The translations under genes were made by a program, and so were the position numbers. Of a stretch of DNA of 64,000 nucleotides, positions 1 through 12,200 are shown piece by piece. Source of the stretch: Nilaparvata lugens (lineage: Eukaryota; Arthropoda; Insecta; Hemiptera; Delphacidae); NCBI RefSeq assembly GCF_014356525.2, contig NC_052508.1, positions 57,635,441 to 57,699,440 of the forward strand, given 5' to 3'. Position 1 is the first letter of the stretch; the number at the start of each line of letters is the position of its first letter. The notes beneath the pieces were generated by a model, which saw nothing but the letters and a program-made list of their open reading frames with translations, was not told the origin of the DNA and searched no databases.

Positions 1-139
1 TACTCAGGCGTGTAGCCTGATTTATCTGTCTAAACGAGACAGGTTATGAGTCAGTACTTTGAGCACTGTCGACGCAACAGCTTACTTAGTGAGAGATGTC
101 ATTGAAAAAGCGTACTGTAATTCATGATGAGCCGCTTAC

Positions 140-1333
140 CTGGAAACAAATAAGATTTTGTTCTTCTAAGCAGGTTGCTGCGGGCACAAGACTCATCCAA
201 TTACACAAATTCTCATCACTAGTGTCCAAGAACTGACAGTCATTATTTCCTTCCATATCTTCAGAAAACATCTACAAAATAACACTTAATCAATTTCGTC
301 CAACAACTAAAAAATATCAAATTCAATAGGGTGGTGTGATTTTCAGAGAAGATATACATCTGTAAAGTATAGTAGTTTATTGAAACTTTTCAAATTATGT
401 GAAAATGTTGAATATTAAAAAATAATGATCTAGAAGTAATTTATAGCTAATCAGCATCGCATGACTTTGATTATACTATCAAATATGTTATTAAAGCTTG
501 TACTGGAGTTTGTCTGTGAGCTTTTCTGTTTTTATAGAAAAAATAAATAAATGTCAACACATAAAATCAAATAGCTTGTAAAACGTTAATCATAGCTTGC
601 AAATTCCATCTGATTGATCAAAGATCAATCTGGTGTAATTTGTGTGACTGTTACAAGAATGTTTTGCCAGCGTCACACTCTATCCAAGTCACTTACCAGG
701 TGACTTGCCAAGCGGCTCGCTGTATGCATCAATACGGACGGAGTGAAGGCGAGCGGTGGCATAGTAGTCATCCACACTCCTGCGCCCGTCGACATTTTTA
801 CACACTTGTGGAGAGTATGGAAGCGCCATAACACTCACCCTAATATGGATGTGGCTACAAGATTGATGACTCAGAATGATGAAATCTTAAAAGATTTATT
901 CTCCATTTGATTGAATAAATGAAATACTGCCAATACAATTATATCGTTGAAGAACAATACAAGAGCACTATACTATTTTTAATAGACGCTGCTAGATGAT
1001 TGATCAAGAAATGTAGATTGTAGATTTTTGGATCACACTATAATTTGTGTAAGGTGAACCAAGGTGAGCATAAACATTTTACCTTCAATGGGAAGCTGGC
1101 GGTGATATCGAATTCAGTGGTTAATCTAGCAATCATTGGTCCAAACTGCGCTCCACGTTTGAATTGGTTCTTTGCAATGACACTTGTAGAACCATCAGCA
1201 AGATCAATGATTTCTAATCCACCAGGCAGAGTAAGTCTTGCTCTTGATAAAGTAACTGTGTCGGGAATTATTTCAACATTTTGTAGTAATGAACAATCTT
1301 CAGTCGTATGGGGGTTTCCGCATATATTACAAT
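140..1333 (-). CDS. PRDM-type PR/SET domain protein, partial (two exons, gene continues left of window)
   Basis: Exon A runs 1333 to 1083 and exon B 271 to 140; both have AG acceptors and GT donors and join in phase (exon A has 2 bases plus 83 codons, exon B exactly 44 codons). Exon A encodes a zinc-knuckle-like CNICGNPHTTEDC, then SRARLTLPGGLEII and FKRGAQFGPMIARL, the opening strands of a PR (SET-related) domain. Exon B continues with LDTSDENLCNWMSLVPAA and EEQNLICFQ, matching the PR-domain pattern of a conserved NWM segment followed by EQNL..Q. A zinc knuckle before the PR domain is known in the PRDM4/10/15 subgroup. Such proteins are nuclear regulators, usually with C2H2 fingers after the PR domain; those exons would lie beyond position 1. 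The 5' exon must end with one base of a split codon and was not found between 1334 and 4645. The PR-domain call is firm; the subfamily is inference. Confidence 0.8.
738..832 (+). repeat. Copy of the 49128-49220 repeat segment
   Basis: GAGTGAAGGCGAGCGGTGGC, then ATCCACACTC and GCGCCCGTCG, follow in the same order and spacing as at 49128-49190. It lies in the PRDM intron. Confidence 0.75.
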
Positions 1334-3204
1334 CTGAAAAATTAAGAAGAATTATTTCAGAAACTCATTAATTGTTCATATTCCTTATATTTTTACTAAA
1401 ATAAAAATTATTTAAAACTTTTATTAAAACATTAAAAGAATCTTCCATAGTGTCATAATATTCCATAGTATATCGATATTATTTTCTATATAACCACAGT
1501 AAGTTTTTACAACCATTCATGAGCAGGAGCCTGTAATATAAACATTTAATTTTTACCTGCCTGATTTGATTTTCAAACACTAATGTAGGTGCTTTAATGT
1601 AATTATACGGTGTAAAGGATAATTATGGTTACGACTATACGACATACAGTGAAAAGTATGATTCTCACTTCTATGCACTAAGATAATTTATTCAAACTCT
1701 GTTTAAGTTAAGACACTTTGCTTCAAATATTTGAAGAAACCAATTCTTTGTTGAAAAATGTGGAATGCATGTCACTCCTAAAGCGGAGCTTTATCAGAAT
1801 ATTTAACAGATTACCAGGTCCCCGGCCCCCAACTAGAGTACCGTAGTAGATATACAACACCTCCTATAATAAGTCTAACTTATGTCTATTGGGTACTGGT
1901 AACAGGCTAATAAAGCTACTCCCCCAGAGGCGAAATGCATTTCACATTCTCAACCAAAAAGTAATTTTATTCAAATACTTTGGAATGTTTTTTTTAGACT
2001 TCAACAGAGGAATAATAATGTAATTCGTCTTTGAAAACCAAAAGTATAATAATTATTTAACTTTTATAAAAACCCCTGCAGTCTGAATGTTTAATCAGAG
2101 TAAATGGCAGCAAATAAGTTAGCACAAAATTTAATACCAGTAAATTCATATTTAAAACATTTAAAACATATCTACTGAGCTTCCTTATTCAAAGCAATTT
2201 ATTATTATTTGGAAAAAGAGACGACAAGTCTCCCAGGTTTACCTGTGTAAACAGTAAACAAATGATAGGCCAATTATTATAGTACGGTATAACAAAATTC
2301 CAAATATTCTAAACATTGTGATATGACTTGAACCGAAATCTATTTTTGGAAGTAATTGAAAAAATGCGTAGTGTGAGTAACGATACATCTACGCAATAAA
2401 TAGTTAACTTAAATGTCACAGAATGAAAATATTCCACCAAAAAAAAAGTTATTGGCAGATCTATAAGTTAACAAAGTAAACTTACACTTATAGTATAATA
2501 TCCGAAAATTTATCATATCGTTGGATTATTTGCAATTTCTCAGTAATCTGGTAAGTTTTCAAAAGACAACAACCCGTTCTTTCGGTAAAAAATGATTTGT
2601 AGAAAAATCTGTCATCACAAAGTAATAATTTAAATTTTATATTGAATTATAATTTGACTACATTCCATCTCCATGTATGCCATAACCTCAAATCTCTTAT
2701 CTCTATGAATGGAATTTTGATATCGATATTGCTCTTCTCAAAAATATCGTAGTATCGATATTTCTCACGTCCAATATTAATTTGACGTATAATTCAATCA
2801 TTACCTGCACAATACAACAGAATTTGATGTTTGGGGCTGCTTTAACTATTGTGAACAATATTAATATTATGTTTTATCTAATCACAACTTAATAAGAAGG
2901 TAAAGTAAACTAGCGCTTTCAAAATTTTCTTATCGATAACATTGTAAAAATAATAATATCGATATTTTGAATCAGATCTTTGATATCGATAATTATTTTC
3001 AAACGATATAGTGATTGATATTGAATTACTGATCGAAATTTACCTTTCGATATCCAATCTCTATACCTCTTGTGGTGAATTTATTCAGTGACCTCGAGTT
3101 CTGTGCTCTGGCCCCTCTGAAGCTGTAAGTGACCAGGTGGAAGTAAGATCAGTTTATTTTCTTGCTCGCACATAGGGGCCGCGTATTTGGTTATGACCCC
3201 TATA
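1334..3204. other. Non-coding stretch between PRDM exon A and the 3205 element
   Basis: AT-rich sequence with no supported exon. Around 2700-3050 the string ATCGATAT or its complement recurs many times, giving a local cluster of ClaI-like palindromes of unknown meaning. An upstream PRDM exon should lie further right but was not identified. Confidence 0.4.
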
Positions 3205-3414
3205 GTGAGGTCCACGTTATAATGTCAGTGGATTAAGATAGAAGAACAGCGTTCCTTGCCTCTGCATTGATTAATTATATTTCTACATTGCCAAAAACAG
3301 ATTTGGCATCGTTGCGGAGCTACAAAAGGATAGTAATACCTTCTTTGTCAGATGATAGACAAGGATAGCAACATCAAAGTTTATCAAATACTGTCATTAT
3401 AACGTGGACCTCAC
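3205..3414. mobile_element. Short inverted-repeat element (MITE-like)
   Basis: Arms of about 25 bases face each other: GTGAGGTCCACGTTATAATG near 3205 and its near-perfect complement ending at 3414. The 160-base interior has no coding potential. Target-site duplication is not clear. Confidence 0.65.
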
Positions 3415-4445
3415 TTTTATAGTCTACCACCACACGCCCAGGTGGTGTTTGAAAAAAAATTGAAATTAAAGTATCATGACCTTGTCATTTGATTAAACAA
3501 ATCGGAAAATCTAAATATCTCTTATTATCATCCATCTCATTATCCGCGCACAAGCTTAAAGCTCATGTGGCCATCACCCTCAACAAAATAAATTAATAAA
3601 GCTCTCGTTCTTCATATATTAATAACTTCATCAATTTTCTGTGTGGGAGGGTCCCCTGGACGAACAACCCAATCACCAGAACTGAATCAGAGACCTCTAT
3701 AAAGGAAAAATCTGAAACTTCTCTTTCTACATGCCCACTGCTCAAAAAGAAGCATACAATAGAATCAATAATTTCTATTCGAGAAAGTAGACTGTCAAAA
3801 AATATGAGTTTGACCTCAACTATACGAACCTTATGGTCTCTTGCGGGGTTATATGGTCTCTTATGGGGAGCGTCATTTCGTTCCCATAATTTACCCCATA
3901 AGAGACAATACATCCGGTTAACGAGCGGAAATAAATTCAGCGATTCTATAAGACATATATAGTTTGGGGTCAAAGTAACTTAATCCTCCATCCTTGATTT
4001 GCTGGCTAGCTTCGACAAAAGCCTACTTCACAAAATTATAGGTCGGCCTTAGAATAAATTCATTTGAAACTAGATCGAGACAATGATCACAATTTTACAG
4101 AAAGTTTAAATTGAAACTCGCATGACAATACATGTGATCCTCAGAGATAAACCTTGAATTTCAAAATATACTTACAAGTAAGTTTTGAGATCGATTTTAC
4201 AAACTGATAAAAACTCTCCTTTGAGCTGATTTGAATCAATTTTATATTATAAAATATTAATTGAGCGTAGAGTTTTATTAATCAAACTCTATTATTTTAT
4301 ACCTGATGTAAATACAGCATAAAGAAAGACCATTCCCGTCAAACTAATGTGAAATTAACCGTTTCACTGAGGTGATCTCAATTTTCAGAGGTGGAGATGA
4401 TGATGAGATTTACAACTTTTGGAATAAGGTGGAACTTTTTCATAA
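3415..4445. other. Non-coding stretch left of the tandem duplication
   Basis: Contains a 127-codon open frame (minus, 3973-3593) without recognisable motifs or splice context. A short hairpin at 3868-3905 pairs TCTCTTATGGGG with CCCCATAAGAGA. I see no gene here. Confidence 0.4.
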
Positions 4446-4644
4446 ATGACATACACACATAATCATAGAATGATTGCAAATTAAAACACATGCTCAACCT
4501 CACTATTTCATTGCCAAATTTATAATAACTATAGAAATGAATAAAATATTGAATAGGTTGTACATTTATTATAATTGAAACAATAAAATAAATTTATTCT
4601 TTCATAATAATCACCAAATTACTTAACAAATATTTTTATCATAA

Positions 4645-4896
4645 TTACAAATTTGTGTGTTCTTTCAGTCTAGAAATCTTCAAAACAGATTCAGTTATTA
4701 TTTTAATCAACCAGTTGTAGAGCCGTGAGAAAAATACTGTTCCCTACAGCAGAAGGCGACATCTTCTCCAAATCAAGTACATGCAGAGTAAGAGCATAAG
4801 CACAGACGACCACATTAGGAAGATCTCTAAAAATCTCAGCGAGTATGTTGCATGAAAGAGAATTCTATAAATGTCCGTTGGTAACTTGTCAACGCC
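4645..4896 (-). pseudogene. Distal duplicate of the CD36-like terminal exon, with premature stop
   Basis: This is a second copy of the terminal exon at 6477-6226, 1581 bases further along the transcript and inside the same tandem duplication. It keeps the acceptor, the GVDKLPTDIYR start and the whole transmembrane segment. At codon 51 a serine codon has become TAG (minus strand, 4746-4744), which removes the last 33 residues of the cytosolic tail. The rest of the original frame remains readable to TAA at 4647-4645, so the lesion looks recent. If spliced it would give a receptor with a shortened tail; more likely it is a decaying copy downstream of the used polyadenylation site. Confidence 0.8.
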
Positions 4897-5044
4897 CTGC
4901 AAAATATTAAAAATTTATTAGAAATTTTTAGCTTTTTGTTTAAATTATTATTTCTATTGAAACTAGTCACTAGGACTAACCATTAATTTCGTTCTCTTGT
5001 TTCTTATCCTAAAATATTAATTTTATTGCTAAAGTCTTCCAGTA

Positions 5045-5294
5045 GTAAAGTAAATTGGTATGGCTTTTGTTGGTGGGGAGTCCTTTGCGGGAAGGTTTCA
5101 CCGCCTGAATGTATAATTTAAGCCGTCAATAGGCCTTACGACTGTCATACTTCAGCCGAGAACGACTATTTAACGTGCCCATCCGATAACACGGGAGTGA
5201 TCTGGTTAAAAACCTTTTGGTAATGAGAGGGTTTGAACCCGGGATCTCTATGCTGCTACGCAAGTACTCTATCCACTAGACCACGGATCACTCC
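5045..5294 (-). mobile_element. tRNA-derived SINE, copy 1
   Basis: Read on the minus strand from 5294, the sequence opens with GGAGTGATCCG, an A-box-like TGGTCTAGTGG and a B-box-like GGTTCAAACCC at tRNA-like spacing (internal RNA polymerase III promoter). A tRNA-unrelated body follows to about 5045. The spacer between boxes and the lack of a closing acceptor stem argue against a functional tRNA gene. The body end is approximate. Confidence 0.75.
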
Positions 5295-6225
5295 AGCCTC
5301 CAGTGAAGCCTACAGTTCCAATCTATAATTTCACTACTTTAAATTCCTTCACTTCATGTTTATGTAATATACTTTTTTCACTTCGCTAGCACTACACCAA
5401 CTTGAAGGACTTTGTTCTATTCAACCACCTTGTGACTTCGGTGTTGTGATTTTTATTGATAAAATATTTAAAGATAATGGAATTTAATTTGAGTCACCTC
5501 TTCCAATTTTGAGTTGAGATTTTGATTTTCCATAGCAGAAAAATATTCTAAAAGCAGCGCTTTAATCAAATACGTATAAATTAGAGAATTAAGTCGTGGT
5601 GAAGACAGTCTAGGCCTAGGGTATAGGGCCTAGGATATCTAATATAATAAAGCTGCAGAAATCATTTCTTCGCTAAATTGATAAGGCAGCTCTTGAATAG
5701 AAAGTGAATTCAATAATGTATTATGCTTCTGCTTTACTCTTAATGATTTCAATATAATTTTAACACTTTTCACCAAGAATAAAAAACATGAAACACTCAC
5801 ATAGGCTGAGAATTTTTATGGGAAACTTATTTTTCTTTGTCAGTTAGCCTTTATGGTTTTAGAAATTCTTTTATAATAGTAATGTATTCAATAAATAAAA
5901 ATAAAGAATCCAAGTAACCTTTTTTGTCTCTTTTTACTCACATGTTTCAACATTAATGTCATTTCAAAGTGAATGTAGAAAAAATATGTTGTTATTTATT
6001 TTATTCACTCATTTGAAAATGTTCAAAATGACATACACACATAATCATAGAATGATTGCAAATTAAAACACATGCTCAACCTCACTATTTCATTGCCAAT
6101 TTATAATAACTATAGAAATGAATAAAATATTGAATAGGTTGTACATTTATTATAATTGAAACAATAAAATAAATTTATTCTTTCATAATAATCACCAAAT
6201 TACTTAACAAATATTTTTATCATAA

Positions 6226-9200
6226 TTACAAATTTGTGTGTTCTTTCAGTCTAGAAATCTTCAAAACAGATTCAGTTATTATTTTAATCAACCAGTTGTA
6301 GAGCCGTGAGAAAAATACTGTTCCCGACAGCAGAAGGCGACATCTTCTCCAAATCAAGTACATGCAGAGTAAGAGCATAAGCACAGACGACCACATTAGG
6401 AAGATCTCTAAAAATCTCAGCGAGTATGTTGCATGAAAGAGAATTCTATAAATGTCCGTTGGTAACTTGTCAACGCCCTGCAAAATATTAAAAATTTATT
6501 AGAAATTTTTAGCTTTTTGTTTAAATTATTATTTCTATTGAAACTAGTCACTAGGACTAACCATTAATTTCGTTCTCTTGTTTCTTATCCTAAAATATTA
6601 ATTTTATTGCTAAAGTCTTCCAGTAGTAAAGTAAATTGGTATGGCTTTTGTTGGTGGGGAGTCCTTTGCGGGAAGGTCCCACCGCCTGAATGTATAATTT
6701 AAGCCGTCAATAGGCCTTACGACTGTCATACTTCAGCCGAGAACGACTATTTAACGTGCCCATCCGATAACACGGGAGTGATCTGGTTAAAAACCTTTTG
6801 GTAATGAGAGGGTTTGAGCCCGGGATCTCTATGCTGCTACGCAAGTACTCTATCCACTAGACCACGGATCACTCCAGCCTCCAGTGAAGCCTACAGTTCC
6901 AATCTATAATTTCACTACTTTAAATTCCTTCACTTCATGTTTATGTAATATACTTTTTTCACTTCGCTAGCACTACACCAACTTGAAGGACTTTGTTCTA
7001 TTCAACCACCTTGTGACTTCGGTGTTGTGATTTTTATTGATAAAATATTTAAAGATAATGGAATTTAATTTGAGTGACCTCTTCCAATTTTGAGTTGAGA
7101 TTTTGATTTTCCATAGCAGAAAAATATTCTAAAAGCAGCGCTTTAATCAAATACGTATAAATTAGAGAATTAAGTCGTGGTGAAGACAGTCTAGGCCTAG
7201 GGTATAGGGCCTGGGATATCTAATATAATAAAGCTGCAGAAATCAATTCTCCACTAAATTGATAAGGCAGCTCTTGAATAGAAAGTGAATTCAATAATGT
7301 ATTATGCTTCTGCTTTACTCTTAATGATTTCAATATAATTTTAACACTTTTCACCAAGAATAAAAAATGGGAAACTTATTTTTCTTTGTCAGTTAGCCTT
7401 TATAGTTTTGGAAATTCTTTTATAATAGTAATTTATTCAATAAATAAAAATAAAGAATCCAAGTAACCTTTTTTGTCTCTTTTTACTCACATGTTTTAAC
7501 ATTAATGTCATTTCAAAGTGAATGTAGAAAAAATATATTTTGTTATTTATTTTATTCACTCACTTGAAAATGTTCAAAATGACATACTGTTGAAACATGT
7601 TGTGAGTAAAAAAAATGAAAAAATGGTACGTACTAAGTACTTGAATCTTTTATTTTTATTTATTGATAATTAAGAGTAGCCCTATCAAAAAAGGTAATTT
7701 ATTCAAATAGTCAAAGAAATGAATGTTCTTACACATTGGAGCCAACAGATTGGTAGGTATATGTCGTCATCTAATTGCCTCAATGTTGCAAACCATGCTG
7801 GGTTGCTCACACGAATATTCATTTGCACTCGAGTAACACCTCCGATAGGGAACCCCAAGTTCTGAAATTTTCAAAATACATAGATTAAAATATAATAAAC
7901 CTAAAGAAAATGTGAACATTATATTTTTATTATCAGAAATAATTATTTTTCTAGAGAGTTTTACCGAATAATCCCAACTCACCTCATGAATATCAATGTG
8001 AGTGGAATGTATTTTTGGATCTGGTTTCAGACCCAGAACGTCTGAGTGTAACTTCTCATCAGCCAGTAAGAAATGAGGGAATGATATATAGACTGGAGCA
8101 CCTGAAAATATACATTCAAATGTGATTCTCGATAACATTTTCATTGGAAAATAATATGACTTGATAGAATTTACTTTGCACTCGAGTGCAAAGAAAATAA
8201 ATGTTCAAAAAAATAAAGTACCAAAAAATAATTGTTATGGTATTATTTATTCTAAAATTGCATTATTTTTACTATTGAATGATATGAGAAACTTTATTTA
8301 AAGATTTGTTTTATATTTTGGAAGAGAGCCAATCTTCTCAAAAAAGTATAGTTTCACTGGAGAAAAAGTTCTATTTCTTGAAATTTACAATCGATCATGC
8401 TCAAAAAAATAACATTTTTTTTTTTTTGTTTTTGTACAGTGTTTCAGAGAAACGGGAAATTTTGAAAGTTAAATAACTTCAAGTAAAACAAATCTATAAA
8501 ATAATAAAGTTTTTCATATCATTCAATAGTAAAAATAATGCCATTTTAGAATAAATAATACGGTAAAATTAATTTTTTGAAGTTCCTTTTCTACGCAAAC
8601 ATTCCTGTAGTCTCTTCATCACATTGTCCAAGGTTTGACGTAACATTACAACTAGAATTTCTGAAATCGCTTCTCGAATCTTCTCTTTCAATTCTGCAAC
8701 AACGGAAGAATTGAAAGCTAAGATTCAAGAAGCGATTTCAAATTCCAGTTTTAATGTTACGTCAAACCATGGACAATGTAATGAAGAGACTACAGGATAA
8801 TTTGCGTAGAAAAGGAATACACCTGCAAGATGTCATCTTCAAAAAATAAATGTTATGGAATATTATTTATTCGAAAATGCATTATTTTTACTATTGAATG
8901 ATATGAAAAACTTTATTTAAAGATTTGTTTTTCTTGAAATTATTCAACTTTCAAAATTTCCCGTTTCTCTGAAACACTCTGTATTAAGTATTACGGTAAT
9001 AGCATTTGGAGTAGTTAGGTGACAACCAGGAAGATGGCGGACCTGCCGAAAGATCCCGTTGTCACAGTGAGTGATTAATTCATTTATTGGAAAAATCTGA
9101 CTGCTAGTCGCTCTTTTTAATAGCAAAAGTGATTTAATAATAAGCAGTTCATGATGGAAAACAACAATGAAGAATAATGTTATTGAGAAGTACTGTAATA

Positions 9201-12200
9201 TAGTTATGTGTATATCTAGAGTGAAAAGTACGACTTTTTCTCCCTGTGGGAAAAAGTTTGAAGCCCGAGGCGAAGCCGAGGGCAGCAATTTTCCTGAGGG
9301 AGAAAAAGTATTGTTCGCTCGTGATGTACACAACATTTTTCCTCCATCTACATTTTTTTATAGAAACTGCAAATAAAATCATTCTAATAACTTACGTATT
9401 GGTGACAATGATTCCTAACAACATAACCTAAATCCAAAACCTGAAAACCGGTCGTCTGATTGGCACTGCCGATTGCGCTATCTATCGGCAAAAGTTGTAG
9501 CAATTATATCAGCTGAGCAGCTACCAAAAATGGCTGACTCCAGATCATGTGGTTCAGATTTGAATTGCAGATCAAAAATATTTGTTGGCTGGTATTTTGA
9601 ATAGAATAAAATATTTTAAAAATTGTATAAATTTTTATCGTCTACTAATATTAAGAATATAATAATTATCATACAAACATATATTTCATGAGTTAATCAA
9701 ATTTCTGGTTGTGGTATTGAATTCAGTTGACTCAATGACAGACACCTCTATTATGCTTTCTCATCTGAGCTTAGACCTTCCAACCTATTACAATGTAAGT
9801 TTCAAAATAGAGATGCTCCCCATGTTATTTGAATGGAGTCACTTTTACTCCCTAGGGAGTTTTTCTGTTTTTTACTACCGAGAGCGAAAAAGTGACACTT
9901 TAGTATTAGGTTTCAGGGAGTAAAGTAAGTACTTTAGACAGTAGGTGGAGGAAAAATAAATTTCTGCAATAAATAATTCCAGTCTCGAACGATTTCAAAG
10001 TCACGATTCCTGAATTTAAACATAATAAAATGAAAAATAATTGGGTCCGTCAAAATTATGTATTAGAAAATCGATATCACACGAAAATATACATATTTCA
10101 ATCACTCATTCTCAAACTTGAAAAATAAACCACAAAATCTGTACATTTTTTACTTAAGATTGAAGAAAATGGGAACAATGCTTACCATAGGAACAAGGTT
10201 TAGTGTTTTGTAGACCTTCTGGAGCGCATTGAGAATCAATACAAAAGCATGAATTATCTGGATTAGACTCAGGGGAAGAGAAAACGTTACTCGGATTCTT
10301 ATACCTCAATGCTGGAGTCCATCAGGGGTCTGTAACAGAGAAATGATAAATTACAAATGTATTTCAATAAAAATGTATTTCATTTTTTTGATTGAATCAT
10401 CCTTCTGATTAGTGAGTGGAGAATGGTAGTCCATCGAATAAAGTAAGTAGGGTAAGCCTATTCTTTGCTGATCGAATATGTTTAGTATAGCCAATTTTAC
10501 CAAAGAGAAAGCATATACTTATACTATTATTTACAAGAGTAGCATACTCTTGTGTATGCTCACTTTATAATATTACCTGATGCACTAATTGAAATACAAT
10601 AATACAGTAACAGAATATTATGCACAATCACTACCAACTACCACGCACTACTTCAGCTCACTACTATCACTATATATAGTTATAGTCTATAGTTAGTCTA
10701 CAGTAATAGTCTATTCCATACTATCAATATCACCTTATAGTAATAGGAATTGCGCAATTTATAGAATAATATCGGGGCACTGATCGAGTTTCGCTCGTTA
10801 TTTATTTATTGATGAATAGAACACAATTCTTTAAAATAATTGGGGAAGGACTAACAGGCACAGCCAAAAACTCTTTCTTCCCCGAATTTTGATTTGTACA
10901 CTATGAATATTTCAAAAAGTAGCTTATGTTCCATTAACTTGAATTCAGGTCCAATTTTCACTCCAAACATTTGAAAACAGATAAGTTCTAATTTAGATTG
11001 TTTACAAACCACATTGAATAACAAAATAACACTCATTAATCACTTGAAACTGTAAAATAATGATTAACTTATGCTATACTCTAATTTAGAATGATATACC
11101 ATGTCATGTCAACAAATCAAATTATTTTAGTTTTATTTTATTTCTAGTACAATCGAATTTTTATATCATAAACCTACTATGTTCCAAATTTCGTGAACAT
11201 CGTTAGAGCCGTTTTCGAGATCCGTTGGACATAAATAACCAGATATAAAAATATAAATATAAAAATATTCACAGATATACAAAAATTGCTCGCTTAATAT
11301 GATAGGATTTTGAAGTAAATCTCAATCAAATTGAATAATCACAAATCCCAAAATCAAGTTTTTGTTTGGAATTGGAAACATTAATTATTTTTATGTGAAT
11401 AAGGAAACATAAATATGACGACTGTAGGCTACATAACCAGAACTGAATTATATACCTCCAAGTTTAAAAACTAAACATATCCCAATTATTTACCAATAAG
11501 GACACTTTTTACAAGGAAATTCTACAATAGAAAGCTATTACAGTATATCAAGGGACGTTTTATACTTGCCTCGGCATTCTTTTCAAAGATTAGAGGTATC
11601 CTACGACAGAATTCCTTAGTGTAGATATAGATGGGTTTTTTAGACTGGAGCGTGTAAGGAGGATAGAGTGAGCCGTCACCAGCGACCAGGCTGTTGCAGT
11701 CGGACTGCCAGGTGTCCATTCTGTCGCGACCATTGTAGCGGTTGATTATGCCGAAATTGTCGAATCCCAACGTACCACTGTAAATTGTTATCACGTCCTG
11801 GCTGATTCCGTTTCTCTGCAAAATCAGTTGCATGAAAGATGATTAGTTGTGGACTGTAGAGGATACAAGGATCTACTCCTTGATTCCAAATAATTTGAGA
11901 AATTGATTAATATGAATGAGCTTCACTCACCACTGGAGCTGCTATAACAATAATTGATGAAAAGCATAAAATGGTGATATAATACATCAAATTAAAGAGA
12001 ATCAAATGCTCTACAACCCAACGTTCAGTACTCGTTTTTTCAATGCATTGTTGTTGAGTAATAAGCCCTGAAAGTGCAAAAACTTGGAAGAAAACCGGTC
12101 TTTTCAAAGATCTCACACTTTTAAAAGTGGGTATCTCAAAAACTAAAGGAGATATAACAAAACTTTTAGGAAATTTAACCAGCTTCATTTTTATCCAGCT

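Larger units (their letters stand above)
4446..7585. repeat. 1.58-kb tandem duplication around the CD36-like terminal exon
   Basis: Unit 1 is about 4446-6027 and unit 2 about 6028-7585. The units match nearly base for base, apart from a 29-base deletion in unit 2 (near 7366), a few indels and scattered substitutions. Each unit holds one copy of the terminal exon, the downstream AT-rich sequence and one tRNA-derived SINE. Both boundaries share the short string ATGACATAC. Confidence 0.95.

Noticed and set aside
3593..3973. Possible upstream PRDM exon or small gene
   Set aside because: No PR-domain wording, no acceptor or donor giving the required phase, and a hairpin inside the frame.
5220..5294. 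tRNA gene on the minus strand
   Set aside because: A and B boxes are present but the acceptor stem does not close and a long non-tRNA body follows; the unit is a SINE.
8944..9431. Overlapping short frames on both strands near 9.2 kb
   Set aside because: A local inverted repeat around the string TTTTTCTCCC opens frames on both strands; no domain or splice fit to the CD36-like gene.
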